A stretch of DNA of 64,000 nt from Allacma fusca (taxonomy: Eukaryota; Arthropoda; Collembola; Symphypleona; Sminthuridae), in the NCBI GenBank assembly GCA_947179485.1, contig OX359247.1:38106801-38170800 (forward strand), in the 5' to 3' direction. A model generated the notes under the pieces. It was not told where the DNA came from. It worked only from the letters and a program-made list of their open reading frames with translations, and made no database searches. Below, one piece after another: positions 27,831-38,380 of the stretch. Position 1 is the first letter of the stretch. Each line of letters opens with the position of its first letter. The position numbers and the translations under genes are program-made.

Positions 27831-29441
27831 TTAACCTCCAGGTTTCTCTGTCTTCAGCGCTTGAGTTAACGCATCTGATGGCGTTGCTGAAGGGTCGTTC
27901 TCAAAGTGTTGATAGCAGCTTGTGTGTAGACCTCTAATAACGGAGCTCATATCCTTGAGCTCAGGTTCGAGAATCTCTGCTTGTGTCGGAGTGAGCAGCG
28001 TATTGCCTGCTCGGTGGAAAATTAACATCCGGTTAATTTCCGTTATGCGATCGTCCAGAGCGTTCGTCTGGGCCGCATGTTCTTGTTGCGCCATTGTTAA
28101 AGTTTGAGCACTGGGGGGCTTCGAAAACTTGTGTGGCGGCTTGTGAGGTGGTTGAGGAGGGGAAGGTGTTCTTTTGTGAGAGGCACTAGTTTCAGACGGG
28201 GATTGTGTCTGTTGAAAAACTTGTGACGTACCTTGACCTTCGCTAGTTGAGGTAGGTCCGGATCCTTTTGCCAGCGGATTGGATCCTTTCACTGGTTGGA
28301 CCTTTGGAATGCCAGTAGCTACTGGCCCTTTTGATTCGTCCTCGTCTGACGAACTGTAATTGAGTTCACTGGGAGAACTCTTGCCACTAAGTCGTTTAGT
28401 GGGCTTACCTTGAGGTGACCCGGTTTCGGATTCTTCGGTATCAGCTAAGGTTTCAGCGTCCGAACTGGAGCCGGATGTGATGGGGTTGCTATCTTGATCC
28501 ACGAAAAGATAGGTGTCCCGAACTGAACTGCCTCTCCCGCTGTCTAGGAGTTGTCGATGGAGTTCAGTTTCCCGTAGAAGGTCCTTGGCGCCTTCGGAGG
28601 GTTGAGAAATATCGTCTGCGGTGAATGAGTGGAACTCTGATGGTTCCTCAAGTAACGATTGAAATTCTTCTGCAACCGTTAAGTCCCCGGTTGCTATATT
28701 ACGTAATTGAGGTTGCTGTTCTGATTCTGCTGCGTCTGCTTTCCCGGCGGGTGAGTGTAAGTAGATGAACCGTTTTAGATAACTTACGAACTCAGGATAG
28801 TCGTTGTCGTCGATAATAACATCCAAGTTTGTCTTAAACACTTTCTTGAACTTTTTGAATATGTATTCCAAATCCTCGTCACTTAATGGGTTGTCGAAAT
28901 TATAGTCTTGAGGTAGATCTAGGTCATATGCCCTTGAATCCTGGGAGTCGAATCCGACGTGGAACTTAAAGTTTCGTCGGCGGGCGAGTTCCTTGGAAAG
29001 CGCTCGTTCCACTGATTCTCCTGTAACCTTAGGAGATCGTCCAGACAAGGGTTTTCTCGACCGTAGTCGAGAAGCGATGGGAGTTGAGGATACAAGAGAA
29101 GAACTCACAAGAAAGGGATTAGGGGCTGTTGGATTATCTATTGGTAGAGACCTTGCCTTCCTAACTTCTATTTGTTTGTTTATCCAACGTGCTATGTTAG
29201 GCACAGCACGGAGTTTTAGGTAGGTTTCTAATTTCTTTTTAGCTTCTAATAATCTATTTATTTCAGGGATATTATTAGCCTTTGTGGCTAATTCGAGACC
29301 AAATAACGACAAATAATAGTTTTTTAACCAAAACTGTATGTCCTCTGAAGTTTTATATAAATCTCCAGTGACTGGGTCTAATTCAGTAGGAAGTCGGGTT
29401 TCGGGATCTTTGTATGAGGAAGGATCCTCGAATTCGAACAT
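27831..29441 (-). CDS. BEL element gag-like ORF1
   Basis: 536 residues from the ATG at 29441, the first ORF of the main coding region. The N-terminal third is helical and charged, then comes a long Ser/Pro/Gln-rich acidic linker, and a short helical C-terminal part. No classical capsid signature is recognised, but position and composition fit Gag. It ends at TAA 27831-27833. The pol frame is already open from about 27853, so the two overlap by 23 nt in +1 relation. Pol may be reached by +1 frameshifting, or from its own ATG at 27775. Confidence 0.7.
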   Translation of the reverse strand: MFEFEDPSSYKDPETRLPTELDPVTGDLYKTSEDIQFWLKNYYLSLFGLELATKANNIPEINRLLEAKKKLETYLKLRAVPNIARWINKQIEVRKARSLPIDNPTAPNPFLVSSSLVSSTPIASRLRSRKPLSGRSPKVTGESVERALSKELARRRNFKFHVGFDSQDSRAYDLDLPQDYNFDNPLSDEDLEYIFKKFKKVFKTNLDVIIDDNDYPEFVSYLKRFIYLHSPAGKADAAESEQQPQLRNIATGDLTVAEEFQSLLEEPSEFHSFTADDISQPSEGAKDLLRETELHRQLLDSGRGSSVRDTYLFVDQDSNPITSGSSSDAETLADTEESETGSPQGKPTKRLSGKSSPSELNYSSSDEDESKGPVATGIPKVQPVKGSNPLAKGSGPTSTSEGQGTSQVFQQTQSPSETSASHKRTPSPPQPPHKPPHKFSKPPSAQTLTMAQQEHAAQTNALDDRITEINRMLIFHRAGNTLLTPTQAEILEPELKDMSSVIRGLHTSCYQHFENDPSATPSDALTQALKTEKPGG

Positions 29442-29619
29442 GGATTTGGGTATGGGAAGGAGTCAAAATAAAAAGGGCCGATATAACCATGAGTAGGATA
29501 ATAATGGAAAAGAGTAGTTGACTAATGATAAATGATAACATGTAATTAATAATTTTTATGACTATGAACGTAACTGAATTAATACATATTTTATTTTTGA
29601 AAATAAAGATATCGATTAT

Positions 29620-30398
29620 TTAATGGTTGGTCCACAATGTTTCTGCTAGAACCATGTGTGGAGGTGGTGGCAGTTGGTCTAAAGTAATCCTGATTATTTT
29701 GAGTAATCGTTGTGCCTTTTTAATTTGTTTTAACAATATCTTACTTTCTAGGGGTGGTGTGTTTTCTTTAAGTTTTTGATTGTGAGCTTTATTAGATCGA
29801 AGTGTTTTGTAGAAAATTCTATACCTTTGTAGGTTGTGTTGATTTGAGTTTGGAGTGTTTTCTAAATTATCCCTGAATTTCTGCAGTAGTTTGCACAATT
29901 TGTAGATGTTATCCCAGCTACTCCGGGAAATGGAGGGCCAAAATATGTCGGGGGGAACGTATAGGAAGTCGGGATGTAGTTGCGCTAGAACAGGTATCGC
30001 ACGTGCGTTCATGTATGGCACGATCCTGGGCCAATGTTTTACATAGACCGGCGTTCTTGATTGGTCAACCGAATTTCCTGATCATGTAGTAATTCTAGCA
30101 GTTTGTCTAGTTTCGATTTCAAATTATATCGATAATATGATGGGCATTCCCTTATTAACTTAGATTCGTACATACATAAAATATCCCCAATTTGTTGTTT
30201 ATATTTTTGAAATGATATGATTTCACTACGTATATCGGCTAGAGAATTATTTCCGGAGTTATTAAACAATTCAATTTTTTCTTTAGCACAAATGATTAAA
30301 GTACTCAAATGCCTAATTGCAGTACTGTAAAATTCTGCTGGAGTTTGATCTTGAGCTTGCTTAGATGACCAGTTCATTAAGTAACAATAATTGTTCAA
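29620..30398 (-). CDS. Leader ORF(s) of the BEL element, probably one broken accessory gene
   Basis: Two frames, 30398-30039 (119 codons from an ATG) and about 30060-29620 (the annotated start is a GTG; the first ATG is 9 nt later). The second frame stays open upstream into the end of the first, and both encode similar helical, Lys/Leu-rich sequence. A single protein of about 250 residues with one frameshift near 30040-30060 is therefore likely. No family recognised. It lies in the 1.7-kb leader between LTR and gag, where BEL elements normally have no gene. Confidence 0.45.
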
Positions 30399-30689
30399 GA
30401 AACTGAACTAATATATAAGATATTTTCTTAATATATTTGATTTTACAATAGTTTCTATTGAAAAAACCGGGTGAAACCCTATCGATGAATCTGTCGGAGC
30501 ACAGCCCTCGGGGGCACAAAAGTTGATCTGACCTGGTGGCCCTCTGGGACCACAGAGTTGAAGTAACGGATGTAGGGCCCGTGACGGAGGCGGTGCGGCG
30601 GCGAAACGTCCGATGAAATCGGCGGGGAAGGCGGCAAATGACGTCCGGGAGAGGATGAGAAGAAACCGGGTATCGGCGGTTTATGACGG

Positions 30690-30970
30690 CAGCGAGCGAC
30701 GAACCGGGTAGCGACCGGGTAGGTACCGGGTAGAGACCTGGTAGAGACCGGGTAGAGACCGGGTTGAGACCGGTTTGAGACCGGGTAGAGACCTGGTAGA
30801 GACCGGGTTGAGACCGGGTAGAGACCGGGTTGAGACCGGGTGGAGACCGGGTTGAGACCGGGTAGAGACCGGGTAGAGACCGGGTAGAGACCGGGTAGAG
30901 ACCGGGTAGAGACCGGGTGGAGACCGGGTTGAGACCGGGTAGAGACCGGGTTTAGACCGGGTAGAGAGTA
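30690..30970 (-). repeat. 11-bp minisatellite in the BEL leader
   Basis: About 25 near-perfect copies of an 11-bp unit (GTAGAGACCGG, with GTTGAGACCGG variants). Because three units make 33 bp, all frames stay open, which explains the open frame at 30479-31051 on the minus strand; I do not treat that as a gene. Confidence 0.85.
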
Positions 30971-31127
30971 AAATGGCAGGAAGAGCCGAGACGTCACAGA
31001 GGGCAGCTGATCGGGGCGCGTCGGGGGGCAGGACCGGTCCGGCGGCAGCAACTGGGATCCCTCTGCACGGAGTACAAACTAGGATGAAATCCGGGCGGCG
31101 GCAAAAAGACCGGGTAGATTTCCTTAA

Positions 31128-31136
31128 GGGGAGCCA
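31128..31136 (-). promoter_or_regulatory. Candidate primer-binding site
   Basis: On the minus strand TGGCTCCCC (continuing TTAAGG) begins 5 nt after the 5' LTR, the usual place and TGG start of a tRNA primer-binding site. The matching tRNA was not identified. Confidence 0.5.
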
Positions 31137-31141
31137 CTTAT

Positions 31142-31587
31142 TGCGGAATGCAATGATGAGGAAAATAAACCTTAAACTTTGTTGAGTGAAAGTAATGTTT
31201 ATTTATTGAGTGCCAGAATTGTACTAAATTTTACATTAAATATTCGGGGTATTTATACTAAATTCTATGGGAAAATAATTAATTAGTAATCTAGAAGAAA
31301 CCACATTAAAATCATTTTTGTAAAGAGATAGAATATCTTGTGGTTAGAGGAAAACCACAAATATAATTATTCTTATTCCAAAAGGTAAGAGACCACAAAT
31401 TAGTGGAATTAATCATTGTTTAGATAATTATGTAAAGAGACTAATTAACCGCAATTTAGATTATACGTAATAATTTAAAGGAAAGATTATGTTAATTAGG
31501 AGGACAAAAACATTTAATTAAAAGGAAAGAAACATTTAATTAATTGTGCTGACGTGGCTTAGTTTGTCTCTACTCTGAGACACAACA
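31142..31587 (-). repeat. 5' LTR of the BEL element
   Basis: 446 bp with TG...CA ends, same length and apparently the same sequence as 18281-18726. It should hold the promoter for minus-strand transcription of the element. Confidence 0.92.
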
Positions 31588-31892
31588 GATCACATAACCC
31601 CAAAACCATGAACATGAACTTGACTTTTCATGGTCAAGTTCTTATACTCATATAATACGCTGCAGATAATCGTTCTTATGCAGATGTCCTTGCTGAAGCT
31701 GTAAACGCTAATTTAAATCACAGCGTTTTCGCGTGCAAATGCTAGACCGGTATTTCTGTGTTTTCAACGAGCAACGTGCTCCGGGCTCAAATATTACAAG
31801 CTAAATCCTGTTGTATTTTCTTCTTCACAATATCTTTTCAATTTTAACTTGATTTAAATTTTTGAATAATCATATTTTAAAAACAACTGGAA

Positions 31893-32043
31893 AATGAGCA
31901 CATCTGAAAAGTCTCAACAGTGCGAAGAAGATGCTGATCCTGGAAGTCTAACTGCATCAAGTAGCCGGAAAAAATGACCTAAGGTCCACAAGCATTTCAC
32001 ATTTTGCGATTCTACAAAAACATACAGCTGCAAACACTGCTCG
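31893..32043 (+). pseudogene. hAT transposase first-exon relic (BED zinc finger start)
   Basis: The ATG at 31893 opens an acidic leader that hits an in-frame TGA after 27 codons. The same frame then continues as KVHKHFTFCDSTKTYSCKHC, the first half of a BED finger with its CxxC pair, and ends at a GTAAGTG donor (32044). It belongs to the surrounding hAT element. The rest of the transposase is deleted. Confidence 0.65.
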
Positions 32044-32120
32044 TAAGTGTATTCATATATATATATACCTATTTCAGTTGTCCTGGCACAGACCTACTAA
32101 CTCCTAAAAGAATGTTAGAA

Positions 32121-32406
32121 TACTCTCAAATCACTCAAAAAGTTTGCATGTCTCGTTACCGAATGATTTATTACCCACGGCTCCTCCCGTAAAAAATTGA
32201 CCCATCCATACGCGCGAAAATCGTATCGCAATGTTTGTTCATTGCGATAGAAATCTGTTGATCTAGAAATCCTTTGCTCTCGCAATGGAAAAACACTGCG
32301 ATACGACTTTCGCGCGTATGGATGGGTCAATTGTTTACGGGAGGAGCCGTGGGTAATAAATCATTCGATAACGAGACATGCAAACTTTTTGAGGGATTTG
32401 AGAGTA
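32121..32406. mobile_element. Foldback MITE with TA ends (mariner-like)
   Basis: 286 bp, almost entirely two inverted arms of about 120 bp. It starts TACTCTCAAATC and ends GATTTGAGAGTA, consistent with a TA target duplication. It sits inside the hAT relic. The short open frames over it are artefacts of the arms. Confidence 0.8.
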
Positions 32407-33699
32407 CATCATTTGTGTTTGTCTGTGCTTGAAGGGATGGTTGAAATTCAAATCTCAAACCAATTTTGATGAAATCCATGCATCATTCAAAAAATTCTAC
32501 GGGAAATCTAGTTATTTTTATATTCTCTTATTATAAGTTTTATCAATCATTACTTCTAAATTTTGATATTCAATTTTAAAAAATAAATGGAAATTAAATC
32601 TCAGGTAATTTGTTAGCCTTTCTAATTATAAGTATACATACAACACTATAACTAGAAATTCAAGTTCATGGTCAAGTTCATGGTCAAGTTCCATTCATGG
32701 TCAAGTTCGCCGAAATTAACTTGATTATGTGAACTTGATTACTCCGGTTCGTACCTACTTTTAAAAAATCAAGTTCAAGTTCGGATCTTAATTATGGTGA
32801 TATAATCAAGTTCGGGTCAAGTTCAAGTGCGAATCATGAGTTGAACCGAACTTGAGGCCAGGCCTGGACCATACAAAGCCATTGTCAAGTATTTCCTTCG
32901 TATCTCAAGGTTTAAAAAAGTATTCGTATTCAAGCCCCTTCCCGTCCCTGGTTTTAACTAATTTAGATGGACCTGCTTCACAACTCTTATTTAATACACC
33001 TACCTTTTGTTGATAGTTTCTAGGGGTGTAAGAGTTAAGGTAAATACATCCACAAGACCTGTAATGATTGCATATATAAGACATCATATATCAACAAACT
33101 ATTGTGGTGGGTGTTACCTAGTGCTACCGGTACCGATACGCATCGTTTTGGGTTCGCTCGATGCATTGATTGAATTAATAACCTGTACGGTTTTTTTGGA
33201 TGGCATAGGCATCTTTTATTTCTGCTGTCTTCCAGTAAACTCACAGTCAGACTAGTTTGGACGTTTTGAGATCAAAGTTTATAGTTTAGCATCAGTCATC
33301 ATTCAGCAGTGTATTAAAAATAACACAAAATAGATTTTCAGTAGCGGAAATGACAATTGTCCAAATAAGTACTGATGCCGCAAAGAAATTGCTCTCGTTT
33401 ATAATATCCGAATCCGATATGTGTCCAAGCATTGCATATGAGTACATGTTGTGGTTATAGCATGTAACAATTTATTACTCTATTGACCTCAAATAGGCAT
33501 TCTAATTGTAAGTTACACGCTGTTCAATAACTTTAGATTGGCCTTAAACATCTGCAAATGCAAAGATTTTTTTGACCTTACGTAAGACCAGCGGTTCAAA
33601 GTAAAATTGAAGGTATAGTTACATATGTAAATAAAACAAAGCACTTTAAAGCTCCTAATGGTCATTCATTATGATGTTTTTTAAGAGTCATTATTAATT

Positions 33700-34330
33700 A
33701 TAAAGTGTATGTAAGGTCATGGGTCTACTTGTAATCCACCAAGGTCAAATTAAGGTCATGGGTCTATTTGTAAACCGCGAAAGTCAAATTAAGGTCATGA
33801 AAATTAATGTGACCCATCGGAAAACGAGGTCATGAAACTTCTTGTAGCCCACTTAGGTCAAAATTGAGGTCATGGAACTTCTTATAACTCACTTAAGTCA
33901 ATTTGAGGTCATGGAACTTCTTATGACTCACTGAGGTCAATTTGAGATCATTTGTGACTCACTACGGTGAATTTAAGGTCATGTTGCTAGTTGTTACTCA
34001 CTAAGGTCAATTTAAGGTCATGTTGCTAGTTGCTACTCACTAAGGCCAATTTGAGGTCATGTTGCTAGTTGCTACTCACTAAGGCCAATTTAAGGTCATG
34101 TTGCTAGTTGTTACTCACTAAGGTGAATTTAAGGTCATGTTGCTAGTTGTTACCTACTAAGGTCAATTTGAGGTCATGTTGCTAGTTGCTACTCACTAAG
34201 GTGAATTTAAGGTCATGTTGCTAGTTGTTACTCACTAAGGTGAATTTAAGGTGATGTTGCTAGTTGTTACTCACTAAGGTGAATTTAAGGCCATGTTGCT
34301 AGTTGTTACACACTAAGGTCAATTTGAGGT
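33700..34330. repeat. 39-bp tandem repeat array A
   Basis: About 15 copies, diverged at the left. The unit contains TAAGGTCAATTTGAGGTCATG and TGCTAGTTGTTACTCAC. The AAGGTCAAT.TGAGGTCATG core is shared with the array at 58278-58905. The copies abut directly, so this is a satellite inside a transposon and not a CRISPR-like array. Confidence 0.85.
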
Positions 34331-34468
34331 CATGTTATTTTTGGTCACTTTTTGAAACTCCAAATTTGAAAAAGTTATTACTCGCTGACGTGTTGATTTT
34401 GTTTGTTATAGTTTTGTTTTATCTTACCTCGGTCTTGTTTTGTTCTAGTTTTGTTTTTTCGAAAAAGT

Positions 34469-34668
34469 NNNNNNNNNNNNNNNNNNNNNNNNNNNNNNNN
34501 NNNNNNNNNNNNNNNNNNNNNNNNNNNNNNNNNNNNNNNNNNNNNNNNNNNNNNNNNNNNNNNNNNNNNNNNNNNNNNNNNNNNNNNNNNNNNNNNNNNN
34601 NNNNNNNNNNNNNNNNNNNNNNNNNNNNNNNNNNNNNNNNNNNNNNNNNNNNNNNNNNNNNNNNNNNN
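34469..34668. other. Assembly gap (200 N)
   Basis: Exactly 200 unknown bases directly after the tandem array and a T-rich arm. The size is probably a placeholder. Open frames drawn through it are meaningless. It may hide the right end of the outermost nested element. Confidence 0.95.
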
Positions 34669-34831
34669 CTTTGGTGACGTGTCCTAGGAGAACGGGGCAA
34701 AATGCACTCGAGTTACATGAGTTTTGAAACATACTAGGTGAGTACTAAAACATGTGCTATGCTTTGTTTGAATCGGCTTGTACCATCCCAAAATCTTACC
34801 TTGTCAGTTCATTTTGACTTTAGGTGAAAAG

Positions 34832-35485
34832 TAAGGCTTCCATCCGACCGGATAAACCGAATATCCGATCCGAATTCGATCCGAACCGAAATTTTCGGAT
34901 AAATTTTCTTATTATCCGATCCGACCGTTACGGATCGGATAAAAAATTTATTCATCCGTATCCGATCCGAAATTTTCGGATCGGATAAGTGCAGTATCCG
35001 ATCCGATCCGCGGATATCCGAAATTATCCGAATTGATACCATCGGATGATAATGGAAAAAAGTATTAGGAATTTTCACTAAAAAAAAACAGCTTTTTACT
35101 ACATCAAAATATCATTTTTGCATACATTACAAACGGAAGAAAAACATTGCAAACACAGCTGTAAATTTGAAGCACGGAATTAATGAGAAAACACGTAAAA
35201 AGCGGCACAGTTACTCTTTGGACAAATTTCTGTTGCACACTTCGTTCTTATTGGTCGCTCGAACGCGCTAAAAATTTGATTTTCGGATTCGGATTATCCG
35301 ATATTTATTATTTGTGATCCGAACCGATCGGATAAAGTCGTTTCCAAATCCGATCCGATCCGAATCCGATGACCGGATAAGGGGTACGTATCCGATCCGA
35401 TCGGATTGTGTTCGGATCGGATAAGTAGTGTATCCGATCCGAAATTTCGGATATCCGAGGATCATCCGATCGGATGGAAGCCTTA
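34832..35485. mobile_element. Non-autonomous hAT-like element rich in ATCCGATCCGA repeats
   Basis: Inverted ends TAAGGCTTCCATCCGA and TCGGATGGAAGCCTTA. Flanking octamers GTGAAAAG and GTTGCAAG agree at 6 of 8 positions. Both arms are packed with CGGATCGGAT-type subterminal repeats. No transposase remains. Confidence 0.65.
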
Positions 35486-36569
35486 GTTGCAAGTAGTCCA
35501 CTTTGCTCTCAGTGAGACTGTATTTAGACCATTTTTTTCTAATCAAGAATACATCTAGACCATTTTGCCTCTCCACCGACAATATGCTTGTGGTCATACT
35601 CTAAAAACGACGATTATTAAATAACATCCGATCCCTTAAACCTATTTCGGAGCTCAAGGGCTCAAAGTTTTGACATTAACCTTCATCCATTTAAATATTT
35701 TGAACCCTTTGAGCCAATAAACGGTTTGTGTGAAAGTCTATATTTTCAACAACGTTTTGAAATTGTTGCCCCATAAAACTGACATACATAACTACCATTT
35801 TAAATACATTGGACTCAAACAGTTCACTGCATTAAAAAGCATTTCGTAAAAATTTGCATGATTCTTCATAAGGGTCAGATAAATGTGGCTGTGATATATA
35901 ATCCGGTGAGGTCTATTAGGGTAATTATAGAAGATATTTAATTTCAAATATTGGGACTTGGAATTTATAATTCTCAATTGCTGAGTTACGATAATGATCC
36001 GGCGTCCCGGCGTGATATCTTATGCTAAATGCGAACTTTTAGAATACTTGTTCCATACAATTATTTAAATCGTCTTTTGTAGTTAATGATGCTTTGGTTT
36101 GTTTCTAAGGAAGGTGATTCTGAAAAAATATATGGTTCTGCTCTAATGTACCATTAGTAGCTATTGCATATTATTTATATCATATGTATTTACATATGTA
36201 TATAATATTACAAAGTAAAGTCTGTAAATTTGCGTTTGTTTGGTAAACTATTTGAAAACATTTGACGCTACTTACCAAGTAAAAATGGCGCAAGGGGCGT
36301 AACTACAGTATTGCTATTAGACTTGCAGTACATCAAGGTGTTGTGTTAATGATTTAAAATAATTATTTGTAGTTAAACTGGAATTTGGACTGCAAAATAC
36401 AGATATCTTACAACAAAAATTATTTATAGGGGTAAATTGAGAGTTCAGTATACAGTAGAAATAAAATTCAAACAAAATTTGATTTCACTGAAGCATTTAA
36501 CATAAATTATTTTACAACCTAAATAAATTTGTTGGAAAAACTTAGAATGAAATTATTTTCAAAAATAGA
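35486..36569. other. Non-coding, nothing recognised
   Basis: AT-rich DNA without convincing exons. A phrase with ACCATTTT and CTCTCCACCGAC near 35520-35590 recurs loosely at about 51960-52000, a dispersed repeat. Confidence 0.4.
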
Positions 36570-36985
36570 ACGAAGACAGTTACGCGATAAATGTATGCTA
36601 AAAGCACGCAGAAGTTAAAATAAGTTTATCTCTTTGCATGAATTCGAAGACTAAAGGGAGCTCTATTTGTCATACTCAAAAATTATATATTATATATACA
36701 AATACACATATATATATATATCTGTATCTAGATGGCATTTGAACAATAATGAAGACAGCATCCAATTTATTGGTATAATTAATTCACACAAGACCGACAT
36801 GCTTTTTTCGTTCATTATTGTTCAAATGCCACCCAGATACAGATATATATGTATGTATTTATATATGTACATAATATATGATTTTTGAGTATGGCAAATG
36901 AAACTCCCTCAGCAATACACATTAGTCTTATGCAAAGTAATAAACTTGTTTTTAACTTCTGTATGCTTTTTAGTACGCATCTTCG
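36570..36985. repeat. Long imperfect hairpin (foldback element)
   Basis: Arms of about 160 bp face each other around a loop at roughly 36750-36810. Matching landmarks: GCAGAAGTTAAAATAAGTTTAT (near 36608) against its reverse near 36930-36960, CATACTCAAAAAT (36671) against ATTTTTGAGTATG (36881), and TGGCATTTGAACAATAATG against CATTATTGTTCAAATGCCA. A TA-microsatellite lies in each arm. No coding signal. It is either a foldback MITE or a hairpin RNA source. Confidence 0.7.
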
Positions 36986-38370
36986 TTGTGACTTTTAAAC
37001 TCATTTTTTTGCTGTCTGTAAGCAAGCACTGTTGAGGCGTCAGTGAATTATTGTATTCTCTCAGCAAAGATTAATTATTCTGAGAGTTTCTGGTTTTGTC
37101 ATTTTTTCATGGGCGTTTTATCTGTCATAAAACTATTTCAAAACGCTGTATTTTTAGCAAATTTAGTGGGGATTCATTTGAGCCCAAAATCGCTTTTTAG
37201 GTCACAAATTACAGTCTTAGGACGTAATAATTCAGGTATTGTTTATCAATTGTTCTTAAAAAAACGTTTTTCTTTATTTCAATCTTAACTCACATTTCAA
37301 AGTCCTGAGACTGCAAATTTTGGCCTACAATGGTGATTCTAGACTCTTTTAAATCCCCATGAAATTTACTGCAAACAATATGTTTTGAATTATTTCATGA
37401 ATGACAGACGTACAGGAAAGTATCATGTATGTCCAGAATTGTCAACGGAGGGGCCAATTGGTTAGATTCCTACTCCCTGGAAAACCTATGAATTTTCCTA
37501 CAGATGAACGTCAAAAGAAATTTAAAAAACAATTTCTGGTTGCGGGAAAAATATTTTAATCACAAAAATCCTGACCTTGTTCACATTTTTGACGATTCTG
37601 AGGTCAATGTTCGACCTACTCCAATGAAACATTTTTTTAAAATCTTGCAAAACAATTGCTTGAAATTGTGGGAGTCATATCTATTCCGTCATTGTCCCTT
37701 ACATGGACTAGGGATAGAGTAAAAGGGTATGATACAGCTATACATAAAATGAGAGAAACAGTATGCATTTAATATCATCTGATTTGTTATTTACTATAAG
37801 TTCTCAGACAAAAGTAAACACCAGCTAAGTGTCAGGAATTCATACAAATGTAAAAATAAATGTAAGTTACAACTTTTTATATAATTTATTATGATAGTAA
37901 TTAATAATCAGTTAATGTAAAGGAAAGCTTACATAGCTATTTTGAAGTCTCCATAATTGTATCCGCAGGGTTTTATAGTTATTACCTTTTCTGTTACTGA
38001 AATTACGGTGCGGTGCTCATTTAGTTGTACAATTGTACTCATCATCGATGATATTTTGTATTATTTACAACCAAATTTTGAAGCATACAATTCACCAGTA
38101 TGAGTATTTCTTCACTGGATATCAAAACGCATTGGATCATACTCTGCTTTGTAAATCAAGAAAAGAATTTTTCACTGGGAAGTGCCTCTCTAGATTTACT
38201 AATTATATATGCATAATTATGAAAATCATCTAATTATGTAATATTTCAAAATAGACAGTCGTAATTTTTTAAAAAGTAATTCTTGCATTAATATATTTTG
38301 ACAAGCAGAATGCCATATGCCGAGGCCATCGTTAATTAAACCCTAAGAAAGTCAACATTTGCTGCGTACG
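36986..38370. other. Non-coding, nothing recognised
   Basis: AT-rich sequence with a few short open frames of 60-80 codons (for example 37043-37288 and 37504-37722) that show no domain, splice context or codon pattern I can support. Confidence 0.4.
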
Positions 38371-38380
38371 GTGTCATGTA

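Larger units (their letters stand above)
18281..31587 (-). mobile_element. BEL/Pao retroelement with GPCR and phlebovirus-like envelope
   Basis: 13,307 bp, minus orientation, bounded by two 446-bp LTRs that look identical by eye. Order from 5' to 3': LTR, primer-binding site, long leader with an 11-bp minisatellite and small ORFs, gag ORF, pol with BEL/Pao-type domains, seven-transmembrane receptor, envelope Gn and Gc, polypurine-like tract, LTR. Pol is intact and the LTRs match, so insertion is recent. Flanks contain an unusual 35-bp duplication instead of a clean 4-6 bp target duplication. Confidence 0.92.
18033..32866. mobile_element. Non-autonomous hAT element (interrupted by the BEL element)
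   Basis: Terminal inverted repeats CAGGCCTGGC (18033-18042) and GCCAGGCCTG (32857-32866), with flanks GACTATAC and GACCATAC, an 8-bp target duplication with one mismatch. Both arms are full of direct and inverted CAAGTTC/GAACTTG subterminal repeats, typical transposase-binding clusters. A transposase relic lies inside at 31893-32043. Confidence 0.8.
17773..32950. mobile_element. Short hAT-like element (interrupted) with 8-bp target duplication
   Basis: Left end CAGCGACGGGAA at 17773 and right end TTCCCGTCCCTG ending at 32950 are inverted copies with one mismatch. They are flanked by perfect 8-bp duplications GTTTTAAC (17765-17772 and 32951-32958), the hAT signature. Without the inner insertion it would be only about 340 bp, a MITE. 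Confidence 0.8.
17483..34468. mobile_element. TAGTGCTG-ended element, left end plus internal repeats, carrying nested insertions
   Basis: The left end TAGTGCTGTAATTTGT (17483) and the following T/G-rich GTTTTGTTC arm match the ends of the complete element at 57793-59837. Beyond the nested insertions, 33700-34330 holds the same kind of 39-bp tandem repeats as that element, and 34390-34468 is again a GTTTTG-rich arm running into the assembly gap. The right end and target duplication (expected CTTGCAGG) are not seen, probably lost in the gap. Confidence 0.55.

Noticed and set aside
30479-31051. 190-codon frame on the minus strand with STRSLPGLYPV repeats
   Set aside because: Produced by the 11-bp minisatellite, whose triple unit (33 bp) keeps all frames open; no start context or domain.
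34303-34732. Several open frames across the N stretch
   Set aside because: They run through 200 unknown bases and have no meaning.
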